A DNA stretch of 17,546 bases from Candidatus Parcubacteria bacterium. GTDB lineage: Bacteria > Patescibacteriota > Minisyncoccia > Minisyncoccales > PEYH01. The position numbers were made by a program, and so were the translations under genes. The DNA lies in NCBI GenBank assembly GCA_026395615.1, contig JAPLYH010000052.1:1-17546 (forward strand). Reading direction: 5' to 3'. The stretch's first letter is position 1, and each line of letters starts with the position of its first letter. The notes under the pieces were generated by a model. It ran no database searches, was not told the DNA's origin, and saw only the letters and a program-made list of their open reading frames with translations. Shown here one piece after another: positions 1 through 6,501 of this stretch.

Positions 1-141
1 AAGCTCTTCTGCGAGCTTATTTAAATCATTGGTAGTAATCCCCGGCCTTACTGCTGATTTCATTTGCCTCATAATCTCTGCCAGGATTTTTCCGCCTTCA
101 GCCATTATTTTTATTTCTTCTTGAGTTTTTATTGGAATCAT
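1..141 (-). CDS. map: Methionine aminopeptidase, N-terminal part (cut by window edge)
   Basis: The reverse strand from the ATG at 141 to base 1 is open for 47 codons and begins MIPIKTQEEI, then IKIMAEGGKILAEIM, and later VRPGITTNDL. This matches the start of type I methionine aminopeptidase, in which an (I/T)KT..EI..M...G helix is followed by a (V/I)(R/K)PG(V/I)(S/T)T..(I/L) segment. The enzyme is a metal-dependent cytosolic peptidase that removes the initiator methionine from nascent proteins. The metal-binding Asp, His and Glu residues lie beyond the window and cannot be checked. The position after adk is the usual one in the spc operon. The first 19 bases of the gene are duplicated upstream, next to the adk stop, across a GC-rich insertion. 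I chose the ATG at 141 because it gives the normal family N-terminus. Confidence 0.88.
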   Translation of the reverse strand, partial: MIPIKTQEEIKIMAEGGKILAEIMRQMKSAVRPGITTNDLNKLAEEL

Positions 142-217
142 GTGTTCATGCCGCCCCCGTCCTCCCTGCTGGCGAGGGCGGGGGCGGGAGTGGGAGCGAG
201 TTTTTTATTGGAATCAT
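123..217. repeat. Insertion with duplicated target: two copies of the map start flank a GC-rich segment
   Basis: A 19-base sequence at 123-141 (GAG, five T, ATTGGAATCAT) recurs at 198-217 with one extra T. The segment between them (142-197) is strongly GC-rich, unlike everything around it. Read on the minus strand, the copy at 217-198 starts with an ATG that overlaps the adk TGA as ATGA and encodes MIPIK, as the real map start does. The simplest reading is that adk and map once overlapped by ATGA, and that an insertion of about 75 bases duplicated the first 19 bases of map while leaving a complete map frame downstream. Confidence 0.75.
151..187. repeat. GC-rich perfect hairpin (palindromic repeat element)
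   Basis: Two 14-base arms, CCGCCCCCGTCCTC at 151-164 and GAGGGCGGGGGCGG at 174-187, are complementary except for one T/G position. They surround a 9-base loop. The base composition is foreign to the window. On the minus strand the hairpin sits between adk and map and has no poly-U tail, so it is not a typical terminator. On the plus strand six T follow 13 bases later. It resembles small REP/MITE-like palindromes that are usually dispersed through a genome. Copy number cannot be judged from one window. Confidence 0.7.
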
Positions 218-858
218 TTTAATTTGTCCAATATATCATTATAAACTTTTTCTATTGGTTGATCTCCGTCAATTTCAATTAAAATGCCTTTTTGCCTATA
301 ATAATCAACAACCGGTAAAACATCTTCTTTATACCATCTTAATCGCTCCTTTATATCTGCTGGTTCGTCATCTGCTCTTACAAATAATTCTCCTCCGCAC
401 TCATCAATATACGGAATAATTCTGCCACATTTCTTACAGGTTCTCCTTTTTGTTAATCTATCTATAGAATCTTGTTCTGATAAATTAATAAAAATTACCC
501 TTTTATTTGTTTCCCAATCATACCACCCGAGAGCCTGCTCAATCATTTCTGCTTCTAATACGGTACGAGGACTACCGTCTAAAATAAACCCCTTAAAAAC
601 TGATTCTCCTTTTAATTCTTCAAATCTATCCATCCACATTTTCAAGACAACAGGCGTAGGCAATATTTTCCCAGCATCCATTATTTCAATAAGCTTTTTA
701 CCAGTATAATCCGGAATCTCTTTACGCGCTCTTAATAATTCCCCCGTCCCGATATAACCGAGTTCAAATTTCTCTTGTAACAAATCCGATTGAGTTCCCT
801 TACCTGCTCCCGGGGGCCCCAATATTATAATAATCTGTTGATTATCAGTTTTAGACAT
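214..858 (-). CDS. adk: Adenylate kinase
   Basis: The product has 214 residues, the normal length, and converts ATP + AMP to 2 ADP in the cytosol. The P-loop GPPGAGKGTQ is at residues 14-23. The AMP-site segment GTGELLRAR is at 37-45, and DGSPRT at 94-99 corresponds to the usual DGFPRT with its AMP-contacting arginine. The LID region has C141, C144 and C154 in a TCKKCG...DECGGEL arrangement, followed by RADD with the catalytic-type arginine. Most zinc-LID adenylate kinases have C-X2-C plus C-X2-C or C-X2-D. Here the position three before C154 is Ile and the LID loop is short, so the zinc site may be incomplete or may use Asp152. The gene lies 40 bases after secY and ends with TGA at 214-216, where an insertion separates it from map. 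Confidence 0.96.
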   Translation of the reverse strand: MSKTDNQQIIIILGPPGAGKGTQSDLLQEKFELGYIGTGELLRARKEIPDYTGKKLIEIMDAGKILPTPVVLKMWMDRFEELKGESVFKGFILDGSPRTVLEAEMIEQALGWYDWETNKRVIFINLSEQDSIDRLTKRRTCKKCGRIIPYIDECGGELFVRADDEPADIKERLRWYKEDVLPVVDYYRQKGILIEIDGDQPIEKVYNDILDKLK

Positions 859-898
859 TTAGATTAAAAATTAATTGAAAATCCTAAATTTAAAATTA

Positions 899-2197
899 TT
901 AAAGCGTCTCATACTCCCTCATCTGGAGCTGAGCATTTATTTGTTTTACAGTATCCAATACTACTGATACAACGATTAAAAGTGAAGTTCCTCCCACCAA
1001 AAAACTGAAAGAAGTAACGCCCGTCGCCCCCTTAATGAGATAAGGCATAATTGCTATAACACTCAAAAATATAGCGCCAATAAACAATACTCTATTAAGG
1101 ATATAGCTAAGGAACGAGGATGTAGATTCGCCTGGCCTAATGCCAGGAACAAATCCTCCCATCTTTTTTAAATTACTGGAAATTGCCTTGGGATCAAAAG
1201 TAACCATTGTATAAAAGTAAGTAAAAACAAAAACTAAAATAAAGTAAGTCGCGCCCCAAGCGATTTGATGGCTTTGGAACCCAGCGATTGATCTAGCTAT
1301 TGAGCCAACTATTCCTCCGGCATTTGACAAGAAACTGCCAATCATTTGGGGGAATAACAAAATTGAGAGAGCAAATATAATGGGAATGACTCCTGCCGGG
1401 TTAACATTTAACGGGAGATAGGTGGAAGCGCCTCCGTAAATCTTATTCCCCCTAACTCTTTTAGCATAAGATACCGGAATATTTCTTCTCGCTTCTGTGA
1501 CTAAAACAACTCCAATAATAATTATAAACGAGGCTGCAAAGAATAAAAGATAACTTGGAAGTTGGGACGGATCCCAGTTAAACGCAAACTGATAAATACT
1601 TGAAGGTATTCCTGCTACGATACCTGCAAAAATCAGTAAAGAAACGCCATTTCCAATTCCCTTTTCAGTAATCATTTCTCCTAACCATACTAAAAACATA
1701 GTTCCCGCAGTTACTGTGACTAATGCACTGAGCATCATAACTGGTGATAATTTGCCAATAGCAGCACCACCACCTGCACCAGTGCTTGTTCTCTGTAATA
1801 AATTAAGCATTGCGTACCCCTGCATTACTGCTAAGGGCACAGTTAAAATTCTGCCATATTGATTAAATCTCTTCCTGCCCGCTTCTCCTTCTTCTTTATA
1901 AATCTTTTCCAATGCCGGAAAAATCATTGTTAAAAGCTGGAGAATAATCGTAGCTGTAATATATGGCCCGATACCAAGCATTATGATTGAAAGCTTAGAC
2001 AATGTTCCGCCAGTAAATACATTTAAAAGCCCAAACATCTGGAATCTATCAAAAAATCCTTGAAGATTTTGGGCATCAACGCCTGGTACAGGAATATTTG
2101 CCATCAACCGGAATAATAAAAACATTGCCAAGACAAAAAGAATTTTCTTGCGTAAATCTTTTATTTTGAAGACCTGGATTATTTTATTAAAATTCAT
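899..2197 (-). CDS. secY: Preprotein translocase channel subunit SecY
   Basis: The product has 432 residues, full length for the ten-helix channel that passes Sec substrates across the plasma membrane or releases membrane proteins sideways. The N-terminus has the usual KIKDLRKKILFVLAMFLLFR first membrane helix and the IPVPGVD segment (35-41). Other recognisable blocks are GIGPYITATIILQLL (75-89), GEAGRKRFNQYGR (104-116), EKGIGNGVSL (178-187), and the cytoplasmic loop RRNIPVSYAKRVRG (237-250), which contacts the ribosome and SecA. Another is LKKMGGFVPGIRPG (343-356), and the C-terminus is QMREYETL. Its ATG overlaps the rplO stop as ATGA, indicating translational coupling. Placement between rplO and adk is the classical spc-operon order. 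Confidence 0.97.
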   Translation of the reverse strand: MNFNKIIQVFKIKDLRKKILFVLAMFLLFRLMANIPVPGVDAQNLQGFFDRFQMFGLLNVFTGGTLSKLSIIMLGIGPYITATIILQLLTMIFPALEKIYKEEGEAGRKRFNQYGRILTVPLAVMQGYAMLNLLQRTSTGAGGGAAIGKLSPVMMLSALVTVTAGTMFLVWLGEMITEKGIGNGVSLLIFAGIVAGIPSSIYQFAFNWDPSQLPSYLLFFAASFIIIIGVVLVTEARRNIPVSYAKRVRGNKIYGGASTYLPLNVNPAGVIPIIFALSILLFPQMIGSFLSNAGGIVGSIARSIAGFQSHQIAWGATYFILVFVFTYFYTMVTFDPKAISSNLKKMGGFVPGIRPGESTSSFLSYILNRVLFIGAIFLSVIAIMPYLIKGATGVTSFSFLVGGTSLLIVVSVVLDTVKQINAQLQMREYETL

Positions 2198-2712
2198 ACT
2201 TTTTTATTTTCTGCGGCTATCTTCTTTTTTGGAACTCGGGGCTTAGAACCTGACTTAATATTTGATATTTTAATTTGAGATTTTTCTACGCTTCCTCCGG
2301 CTTTCTTTATTTTCTCTTCCGCCTGTTTAGAAATCTTACAGTTCTTAATAGTAAATTTTTTACTTACTTTGCCATCTCCCAAAATCTTAATCAAAGGCAT
2401 CCTTCCTTTCATTTTATGAGCTAATTTTTTATCGATCAAGCTCTCTGGACTTATAATAGCTTTATCATCAAATTTATCTTGAAGTATTTTCAAATTAATA
2501 ACAGCTATTAATTCTCCTTTAGAACCAAATCTATATCCCCTTAACTTGGGATATCTTTTTATCAGTCCTCTGATAATTGGCTCGAATTTTCGGCTTGCTC
2601 TGGATCGTTGTCCTTTTAATCCCCTTCCAGAATAAGTCCCGCGCTTTCCGCCACGGCCAACGCGTTTTCTATCTTTATTCTTATGTTTTGGTTTTATCTG
2701 ATGCAGTTGCAT
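2194..2712 (-). CDS. rplO: Large-subunit ribosomal protein L15 (uL15) with extended basic tail
   Basis: L15 is a 23S rRNA-binding protein that joins late in 50S assembly. The N-terminal RNA-binding arm is clear: KRVGRGGKRGTYSGRGLKGQ at 16-35, followed by the globular part with RGLIKRYPKLRGY (48-60). The family is usually about 145-150 residues and this one has 172. The surplus is a lysine-rich tail from about residue 144, KSQIKISNIKSGSKPR and onward, which contains the translated copy of an AT-rich repeat also found in L22. The gene follows rpsE after 35 bases, leaving no room for rpmD. Its TGA overlaps the secY start by four bases. Confidence 0.96.
   Translation of the reverse strand: MQLHQIKPKHKNKDRKRVGRGGKRGTYSGRGLKGQRSRASRKFEPIIRGLIKRYPKLRGYRFGSKGELIAVINLKILQDKFDDKAIISPESLIDKKLAHKMKGRMPLIKILGDGKVSKKFTIKNCKISKQAEEKIKKAGGSVEKSQIKISNIKSGSKPRVPKKKIAAENKKV
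2235..2283. repeat. AT-rich dispersed repeat, copy in rplO tail
   Basis: This 49-base stretch matches 7624-7672 (rplV tail) at about 37 of 49 positions without gaps by hand alignment. Shared blocks include GGGG, GACTT, ATATTTG and GAGATTT. Both copies are in the same orientation and the same reading frame, encoding KSQ-x4-NIKS-x2-KP. Such similarity between the non-conserved tails of two unrelated ribosomal proteins is best explained by a dispersed repeat that entered both genes. Confidence 0.65.
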
Positions 2713-2747
2713 AGTTTAAATTTATATACTTGTTCTCCTTGACCATT

Positions 2748-3227
2748 CTAAGATTTAAAATCTGTTTTTAATCTGCTTAAAGCGAGCATTGTTGCTTGCG
2801 CGTTATTCAACTTATTTCTTGTTCCTCCTAAAATTTTAGAAGAAACATTTTTAATTCCTGCTAAATCGCAAATGATTCTAACTGTTCCTCCTGCTACCAA
2901 TCCTCGGCCAGCTCTTTGCGGTCTTAATAACACTACCGCTGCTCCGAATTTTGCCCTCACTTCATGAGGAATCGTACCATTTTTAATAGGCACAGTAAGT
3001 ATTTTTTTCTTAGATGCTCTTGTTGCTTTTTCCACTGCTTGCGCTACGTCTAAGCCCTTCGCTGCCCCAACTCCGATTCTACCATTCTTATCCCCCACTA
3101 CTATAACAGCTCTAAATCTTAATTGTTTTCCTCCTGCAGTTACTCTTACCACTCTATCTAAACTTAAAAGCTTAGATTCAAATTCATCTTTTTCTACTTC
3201 TTTTGCTCTGTTATTTCTTTTAAACAT
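2748..3227 (-). CDS. rpsE: Small-subunit ribosomal protein S5 (uS5)
   Basis: The product has 159 residues, within the normal range for this 30S protein, which lines the mRNA entry tunnel and helps decoding accuracy. The N-terminal double-stranded-RNA-binding fold is visible as RVVRVTAGGKQLRFRAVIVVGD, corresponding to the family's VxxGGRxxxF loop where spectinomycin-resistance changes occur in other bacteria. It is followed by NGRIGVGAAKGLDV (49-62). The C-terminal domain has VLLRPQRAGRGLVAGG and AGIKNVSSKILGG. The gene lies 13 bases after rplR and 35 bases before rplO. In most bacteria rpmD sits in that second gap and here it does not. Confidence 0.96.
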   Translation of the reverse strand: MFKRNNRAKEVEKDEFESKLLSLDRVVRVTAGGKQLRFRAVIVVGDKNGRIGVGAAKGLDVAQAVEKATRASKKKILTVPIKNGTIPHEVRAKFGAAVVLLRPQRAGRGLVAGGTVRIICDLAGIKNVSSKILGGTRNKLNNAQATMLALSRLKTDFKS

Positions 3228-3240
3228 ATAAATTAATTAA

Positions 3241-3594
3241 TCAAAACTTTAATCCGCCCTGTCTGGCTCCTTCAGCTAATGATTTTACTCTTCCATGGTA
3301 TTTATACCCACCTCTATCAAAAACAATTTTTGTAATTTTTTTGTCTTGGGCTTTTTTGGCTATCAATTCCCCTGTTTTAAAAGCTATCCCTATTTTTCCT
3401 TTATCGCTTTTATCTTTTTCAATTTCTATATCCTTTGCTGAAACCAATGTCTTTTTGGCATCATCATCTATTAATTGAGCATAGATATGGCTTGCTGACC
3501 TAAAAACGCAAAGACGAGGACAATCTTTATGACCGCTTATTCTCCCTCTTACCCTATTATGTCTTTGAATTCTTTTTTCTCTTTTTTCAATCAT
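3241..3594 (-). CDS. rplR: Large-subunit ribosomal protein L18 (uL18)
   Basis: The product has 117 residues, the usual length. L18 binds 5S rRNA together with L5 and attaches it to the central protuberance of the 50S subunit. Diagnostic segments are KRIQRHNRVRGRISG near the N-terminus, CPRLCVFRSASHIYAQLIDD (25-44), and the C-terminal VFDRGGYKYHGRVKSLAEGA followed by RQGGLKF. The gene sits between rplF (17 bases) and rpsE (13 bases) in standard spc order. The start context is AAAAATATG without a Shine-Dalgarno sequence. Confidence 0.96.
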   Translation of the reverse strand: MIEKREKRIQRHNRVRGRISGHKDCPRLCVFRSASHIYAQLIDDDAKKTLVSAKDIEIEKDKSDKGKIGIAFKTGELIAKKAQDKKITKIVFDRGGYKYHGRVKSLAEGARQGGLKF

Positions 3595-3611
3595 ATTTTT
3601 ACATTAAAACC

Positions 3612-4160
3612 TTACGCTTTAGCAGCTCCTTCAGCCCTCTTTCCTGCTTTTCTTAAAACCACCTCTCCGACATATCGTATACCCTTGCCCTTATATGGTT
3701 CCGGTGGTCTTACAGCCCTTATTTTTGCTGCTGTTTCCCCTACTAATTGTTTATCAATTCCTGAAATTTTAATAATATTTTTTTCAACTTTGAAATCTAT
3801 TCCATTTGGCCTCGCGAGATTAACAGGATGAGAAAATCCCATTTCTAATACTAAATTATCACCCTCAACTCTTGCCCGATAACCAACTCCCTGAATTTCA
3901 AGTTCTTTTTTATACTCCTCAGTAACTCCTTTTACTGCATTAGCAACTAATGCTCTAGCTAATCCCCAAAAAGCGCTTGACTCTTTGCTCTGTTCTTTAA
4001 CTGTAAAAGATATTTGGTCATTCTGTAATGTTGCCTCTATTTCCGGGCGAATCTGAACCATAAGCTCTCCTTTTGGGCCCTTTATTTCAATATTGGTTCC
4101 CTTTATTATTACCGTTACTCCACTTGGAACCTTAATTAATTGTTTTCCTATTCTTGACAT
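3612..4160 (-). CDS. rplF: Large-subunit ribosomal protein L6 (uL6)
   Basis: The product has 182 residues, close to the usual 177-180. L6 binds 23S rRNA near the sarcin-ricin loop and the factor-binding site. It consists of two repeated domains. The N-terminus MSRIGKQLIKVPSGVTV and GPKGEL are typical. The C-terminal domain shows GVGYRARVEG, LEMGFSHPV, and the signature PPEPYKGKGIRYVGEVVLRKAGK. A short Ala/Lys tail (AEGAAKA) follows. The gene is separated from rpsH by 20 bases and from rplR by 17. Confidence 0.97.
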   Translation of the reverse strand: MSRIGKQLIKVPSGVTVIIKGTNIEIKGPKGELMVQIRPEIEATLQNDQISFTVKEQSKESSAFWGLARALVANAVKGVTEEYKKELEIQGVGYRARVEGDNLVLEMGFSHPVNLARPNGIDFKVEKNIIKISGIDKQLVGETAAKIRAVRPPEPYKGKGIRYVGEVVLRKAGKRAEGAAKA

Positions 4161-4180
4161 TTTAAATATTTAAATTAATC

Positions 4181-4570
4181 CTATGAAATCTCTGCTATTA
4201 CCTCTCCTCCTAAATTTTGTTGTCTCGCTTCACGGTCAATCATTAACCCTTTGGGAGTAGAAACAATAATAAAGCCATTTCCACCTTTTGATGATTTAAT
4301 TTTTTTGCTTGAAGCATAAATCCTTTTACCAGGCTTTGAAATCCTCACTAAATGAGTTATTGCCGGCTGATTATCTTTGTATTTCAAAGTAATTTTAATA
4401 ATTCTTTTGGTCTTATTGTGTTTTTTCTCTATTTTCTTAATTACTTCTTGTTTTAAAAGTATTTCCGCTATTCTGTATTTCAAATTTGAATAAGGCACAT
4501 CTATAAATGGCAGAAGAACTGCTTGAGCATTCCTTATTCTATTTAACATATCTGCTATTGGATCTGTCAT
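4181..4570 (-). CDS. rpsH: Small-subunit ribosomal protein S8 (uS8)
   Basis: The product has 129 residues, the standard length. S8 binds helix 21 of 16S rRNA early in 30S assembly, and in E. coli it also represses the spc operon by binding its mRNA. The N-terminus MTDPIADMLNRIRNAQ is diagnostic. The C-terminal signature is present as KGGNGFIIVSTPKGLMIDREA, with the conserved GE(V/I) near the end (GGEVIAEIS). The gene follows rpsN after 33 bases. I do not see an obvious copy of the 16S target helix in the neighbouring spacers. Confidence 0.97.
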   Translation of the reverse strand: MTDPIADMLNRIRNAQAVLLPFIDVPYSNLKYRIAEILLKQEVIKKIEKKHNKTKRIIKITLKYKDNQPAITHLVRISKPGKRIYASSKKIKSSKGGNGFIIVSTPKGLMIDREARQQNLGGEVIAEIS

Positions 4571-4603
4571 AGTTCTAGTTGAATTTAAAATTAATCTTAA
4601 TTT

Positions 4604-4789
4604 CTACCATGATGATTTCTTTACTCCTGGAATTAACCCTTGATTCGCCATCTCTCTAAAACATATTCTGCACAAACCAAATTTTCTCATAAATGCTCTC
4701 TTTCTTCCGCACCTAAAACAACGTCTTACTATTCTTACGCTAAATTTCGGTGTTCTTTGTGATTTTATAATTTGTGATTTTTTAGGCAT
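4604..4789 (-). CDS. rpsN: Small-subunit ribosomal protein S14, zinc-binding short form (uS14)
   Basis: The product has 61 residues, the short type-Z form, which carries a zinc ribbon. The ligands are C24-X2-C27 and C40-X2-C43 in RRCFRCGRKRAFMRKFGLCRICF. The ending, GLIPGVKKSSW, is the conserved C-terminus that packs against 16S rRNA in the 30S head. The gene's first 8 bases overlap the end of rplE, indicating translational coupling. The N-terminal segment before the first cysteine pair (MPKKSQIIKSQRTPKFSVR) is the usual basic arm. Confidence 0.97.
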   Translation of the reverse strand: MPKKSQIIKSQRTPKFSVRIVRRCFRCGRKRAFMRKFGLCRICFREMANQGLIPGVKKSSW

Positions 4790-5342
4790 TTTTTATTGGA
4801 AAACCTAATAATTTAAATAACTCTATTCCTTCTTCTCTATTTTTGGCGCTTGTCACGACTGTAATCTCAAATCCAAACATTCTCTTCACTCTTTCTGCGC
4901 TAATTTCTGGAAACACTATTTGTTCCTTTATTCCTATCGTTAAATTCCCATCTCTGTCAACTGATTCCGGACTCAATCCTGCAAAATCTCTCGTTCGAGG
5001 CAAAACAATATGAATTAACCTCTCTAATATATCATACATCTTTTGTTTTCTTAGTGTTACCATTGCGCCTACTGGAAATCCTTCTCTGATTTTGAATGCT
5101 GAAATTGATTTTTTCGCTTCGGTCAAAATCGGTTTTTGACTGGTAATTAAAGCTAAATCCTCTAATATATCTTTATATTCGTTAACTGCTTCTTGTTTAC
5201 TTTTACCGCTTACTAATCTTCCAAAACTCGTATTAACGACAACTTTTTTAATACGTGGCGCAGCTGAAACACTTTTATAACCGAATTTTTCTTTCAGCGC
5301 AGGGATAACCTCTTTATTATATTTTTCTTTTAATCTCAACAT
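4782..5342 (-). CDS. rplE: Large-subunit ribosomal protein L5 (uL5)
   Basis: The product has 186 residues, near the usual 179-187. L5 binds 5S rRNA and contacts the P-site tRNA and the small-subunit head across the B1b bridge. Recognisable segments are MLRLKEKYNKEVIPALKEKF at the start, PRIKKVVVNTSFGR (28-41), TSQKPILTEAKKSISAFKIR, the HIVLPRTRDFAGL block, and the IGIKEQIVFPEI block. The frame runs through KRMFGFEITVVTSAKNREEG to the end. The gene lies 12 bases after rplX and overlaps rpsN by 8 bases. Confidence 0.97.
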   Translation of the reverse strand: MLRLKEKYNKEVIPALKEKFGYKSVSAAPRIKKVVVNTSFGRLVSGKSKQEAVNEYKDILEDLALITSQKPILTEAKKSISAFKIREGFPVGAMVTLRKQKMYDILERLIHIVLPRTRDFAGLSPESVDRDGNLTIGIKEQIVFPEISAERVKRMFGFEITVVTSAKNREEGIELFKLLGFPIKNA

Positions 5343-5354
5343 TTCTTTAACAGA

Positions 5355-5666
5355 TTAAATTATGGCTTTACACTTTTTACAAATCCTTTTCTTTTTCTTG
5401 TCCCCTGCCTCAATATGACCAACCTTAACTGGCTTTCCGCATTTAGGACAAATCAATTTAACATTAGAAACAGAAATAAACCCGGGCTTTTCGATTACCT
5501 GACCTTTTTCTCCTTCTTTTTTCGGACGATGATGTTTCTTCTGGATATTAATCCCTTCAACCTGAATCTTGTCCTTCAAAGGCGAAGTTTTAATTACTTT
5601 TCCGGTTCTTCCTTTATCATCTCCTGCTATTATTAAAATTGTATCTCCTTGTTTTATCGCTGCCAT
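5355..5666 (-). CDS. rplX: Large-subunit ribosomal protein L24 (uL24), zinc-ribbon form
   Basis: L24 is an assembly initiator at the 5' end of 23S rRNA, near the polypeptide exit. The KOW motif is clear: IKQGDTILIIAGDDKGRTGK, followed by VEGINIQKKHHRP. The C-terminal part carries C73-X2-C76 and C96-X2-C99 (ICPKCGKP and ICKKCKA), a zinc ribbon found in many bacterial L24 proteins. An in-frame TTG at 5675 would add three residues and overlap the rplN stop. I prefer the ATG at 5666 (MAAIKQGD, 103 residues) because it aligns with the family start and has the AAATATG context common in this window. Confidence 0.95.
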   Translation of the reverse strand: MAAIKQGDTILIIAGDDKGRTGKVIKTSPLKDKIQVEGINIQKKHHRPKKEGEKGQVIEKPGFISVSNVKLICPKCGKPVKVGHIEAGDKKKKRICKKCKAII

Positions 5667-5671
5667 ATTTA

Positions 5672-6043
5672 TCAAATAATTTCGTTTGCTAAAGCGACAA
5701 TCTTTTCAAACCCCTTTTCTTTTATCTCTCTCGGTATTGGGCCGAACAATCTTCCTCCTTTCGGTTCTTTAGTTTTACCTTCAAGTATCACAACCGCATT
5801 TTCGTCAAAACTGATATATGAACCATCGGAACGCCTTAATGGTCTTCTTTGTCTGACTATAACTGCCCTTACTTTTTCATGTTTCTTGACAATTTTTCTC
5901 GGTTCCGCTTTTTTAACAGCCACCACTATAATATCTCCTATCTGAGCATATCTTCTTCTGCTCCCGCCCAAAACCTTAAAACACTGGACTATCTTTGCTC
6001 CGCTATTGTCAGCTACATTTAACATTGTTTGGGCTTGAATCAT
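5672..6043 (-). CDS. rplN: Large-subunit ribosomal protein L14 (uL14)
   Basis: The product has 123 residues (the family norm is 122). L14 sits on the 50S face that meets the small subunit and is where the silencing factor RsfS binds. The sequence is highly conserved: MIQAQTMLNVADNSGAK at the start, then YAQIGDIIVVAVKKAEP, ENAVVILEGKTKEPKGGRLFGPIPRE, and an ALANEII ending. The gene stops with TGA, 5 bases before the rplX ATG, and follows rpsQ after 25 bases. Confidence 0.97.
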   Translation of the reverse strand: MIQAQTMLNVADNSGAKIVQCFKVLGGSRRRYAQIGDIIVVAVKKAEPRKIVKKHEKVRAVIVRQRRPLRRSDGSYISFDENAVVILEGKTKEPKGGRLFGPIPREIKEKGFEKIVALANEII

Positions 6044-6068
6044 ATGCTGTTCTTAAAATTAAAACTAC

Positions 6069-6317
6069 TCAACTTTTCTCCTTATCAGCAGGCGTTACTA
6101 CTCGCCATTTTTTATCTTTACTTAGTGGTCTTGTTTCTTCTATAACCACTATATCCCCTATCTTACAATCGTTTTTCTCATCATGCGCTTTGTATTTCTT
6201 ATGTGATTTATATTTCTTTCTATATTGAGGATGAGTTTTAAGCGTTTCAACCTTAACTACAATGGTCTTATCCATTTTATCGGAAACCACTATGCCTTTT
6301 AGTTGTTTTTTACTCAT
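6069..6317 (-). CDS. rpsQ: Small-subunit ribosomal protein S17 (uS17)
   Basis: The product has 82 residues, a normal length for this 16S rRNA-binding OB-fold protein. The family pattern is visible: LKGIVVSDKMDKTIVVKVE at 6-24, then HPQYRKKYKSHKKYKAHDE (the KY...K..AHD block), CKIGDIVVIEETRPLSKDKK, and WRVV. The gene overlaps rpmC by 8 bases and precedes rplN by 25 bases. Confidence 0.96.
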   Translation of the reverse strand: MSKKQLKGIVVSDKMDKTIVVKVETLKTHPQYRKKYKSHKKYKAHDEKNDCKIGDIVVIEETRPLSKDKKWRVVTPADKEKS

Positions 6318-6501
6318 GGTTTTTCTGATTTAAAACTGTTAAAATTTTAGCAATATCTTTCCTCTTGTGTCTCATTTCTTTGACATTCTTTACTTTACCG
6401 GCTGCCAAATCAAACCTTAAAACCCGCAATCTTTCTCTATCGTTAAATAATTCCTTTTTCAATTCTGTTTCACTTTTAATTTTTAATTCTTTAACTTTCA
6501 T
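6310..6501 (-). CDS. rpmC: Large-subunit ribosomal protein L29 (uL29)
   Basis: The product has 63 residues, typical of this small two-helix protein near the peptide exit tunnel, where it helps form the docking site for trigger factor and SRP. The first helix is MKVKELKIKSETELKKELFN. The conserved LRFDLAAGKVKNVKEMRHKR segment (28-47) links to the second helix, KDIAKILTVLNQK. The gene overlaps rplP by 11 bases and rpsQ by 8, so it is embedded in a tightly coupled run. Confidence 0.95.
   Translation of the reverse strand: MKVKELKIKSETELKKELFNDRERLRVLRFDLAAGKVKNVKEMRHKRKDIAKILTVLNQKNHE

Noticed and set aside
132..419. A 95-residue plus-strand open frame
   Set aside because: It spans the GC-rich insertion and the antisense of adk, and its protein has no family pattern. 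It is a shadow frame.
859..898. secY-adk spacer as a third copy of the AT-rich repeat
   Set aside because: Only short fragments such as TTTAGGATTT match, and the order does not follow the two tail copies over a convincing length.
5667..5675. TTG start for rplX overlapping the rplN stop
   Set aside because: It adds only MIN before the family-type start MAAIKQGD, and the ATG at 5666 has the usual context of this window. The same reasoning rejects the TTG at 9780 for rplW.
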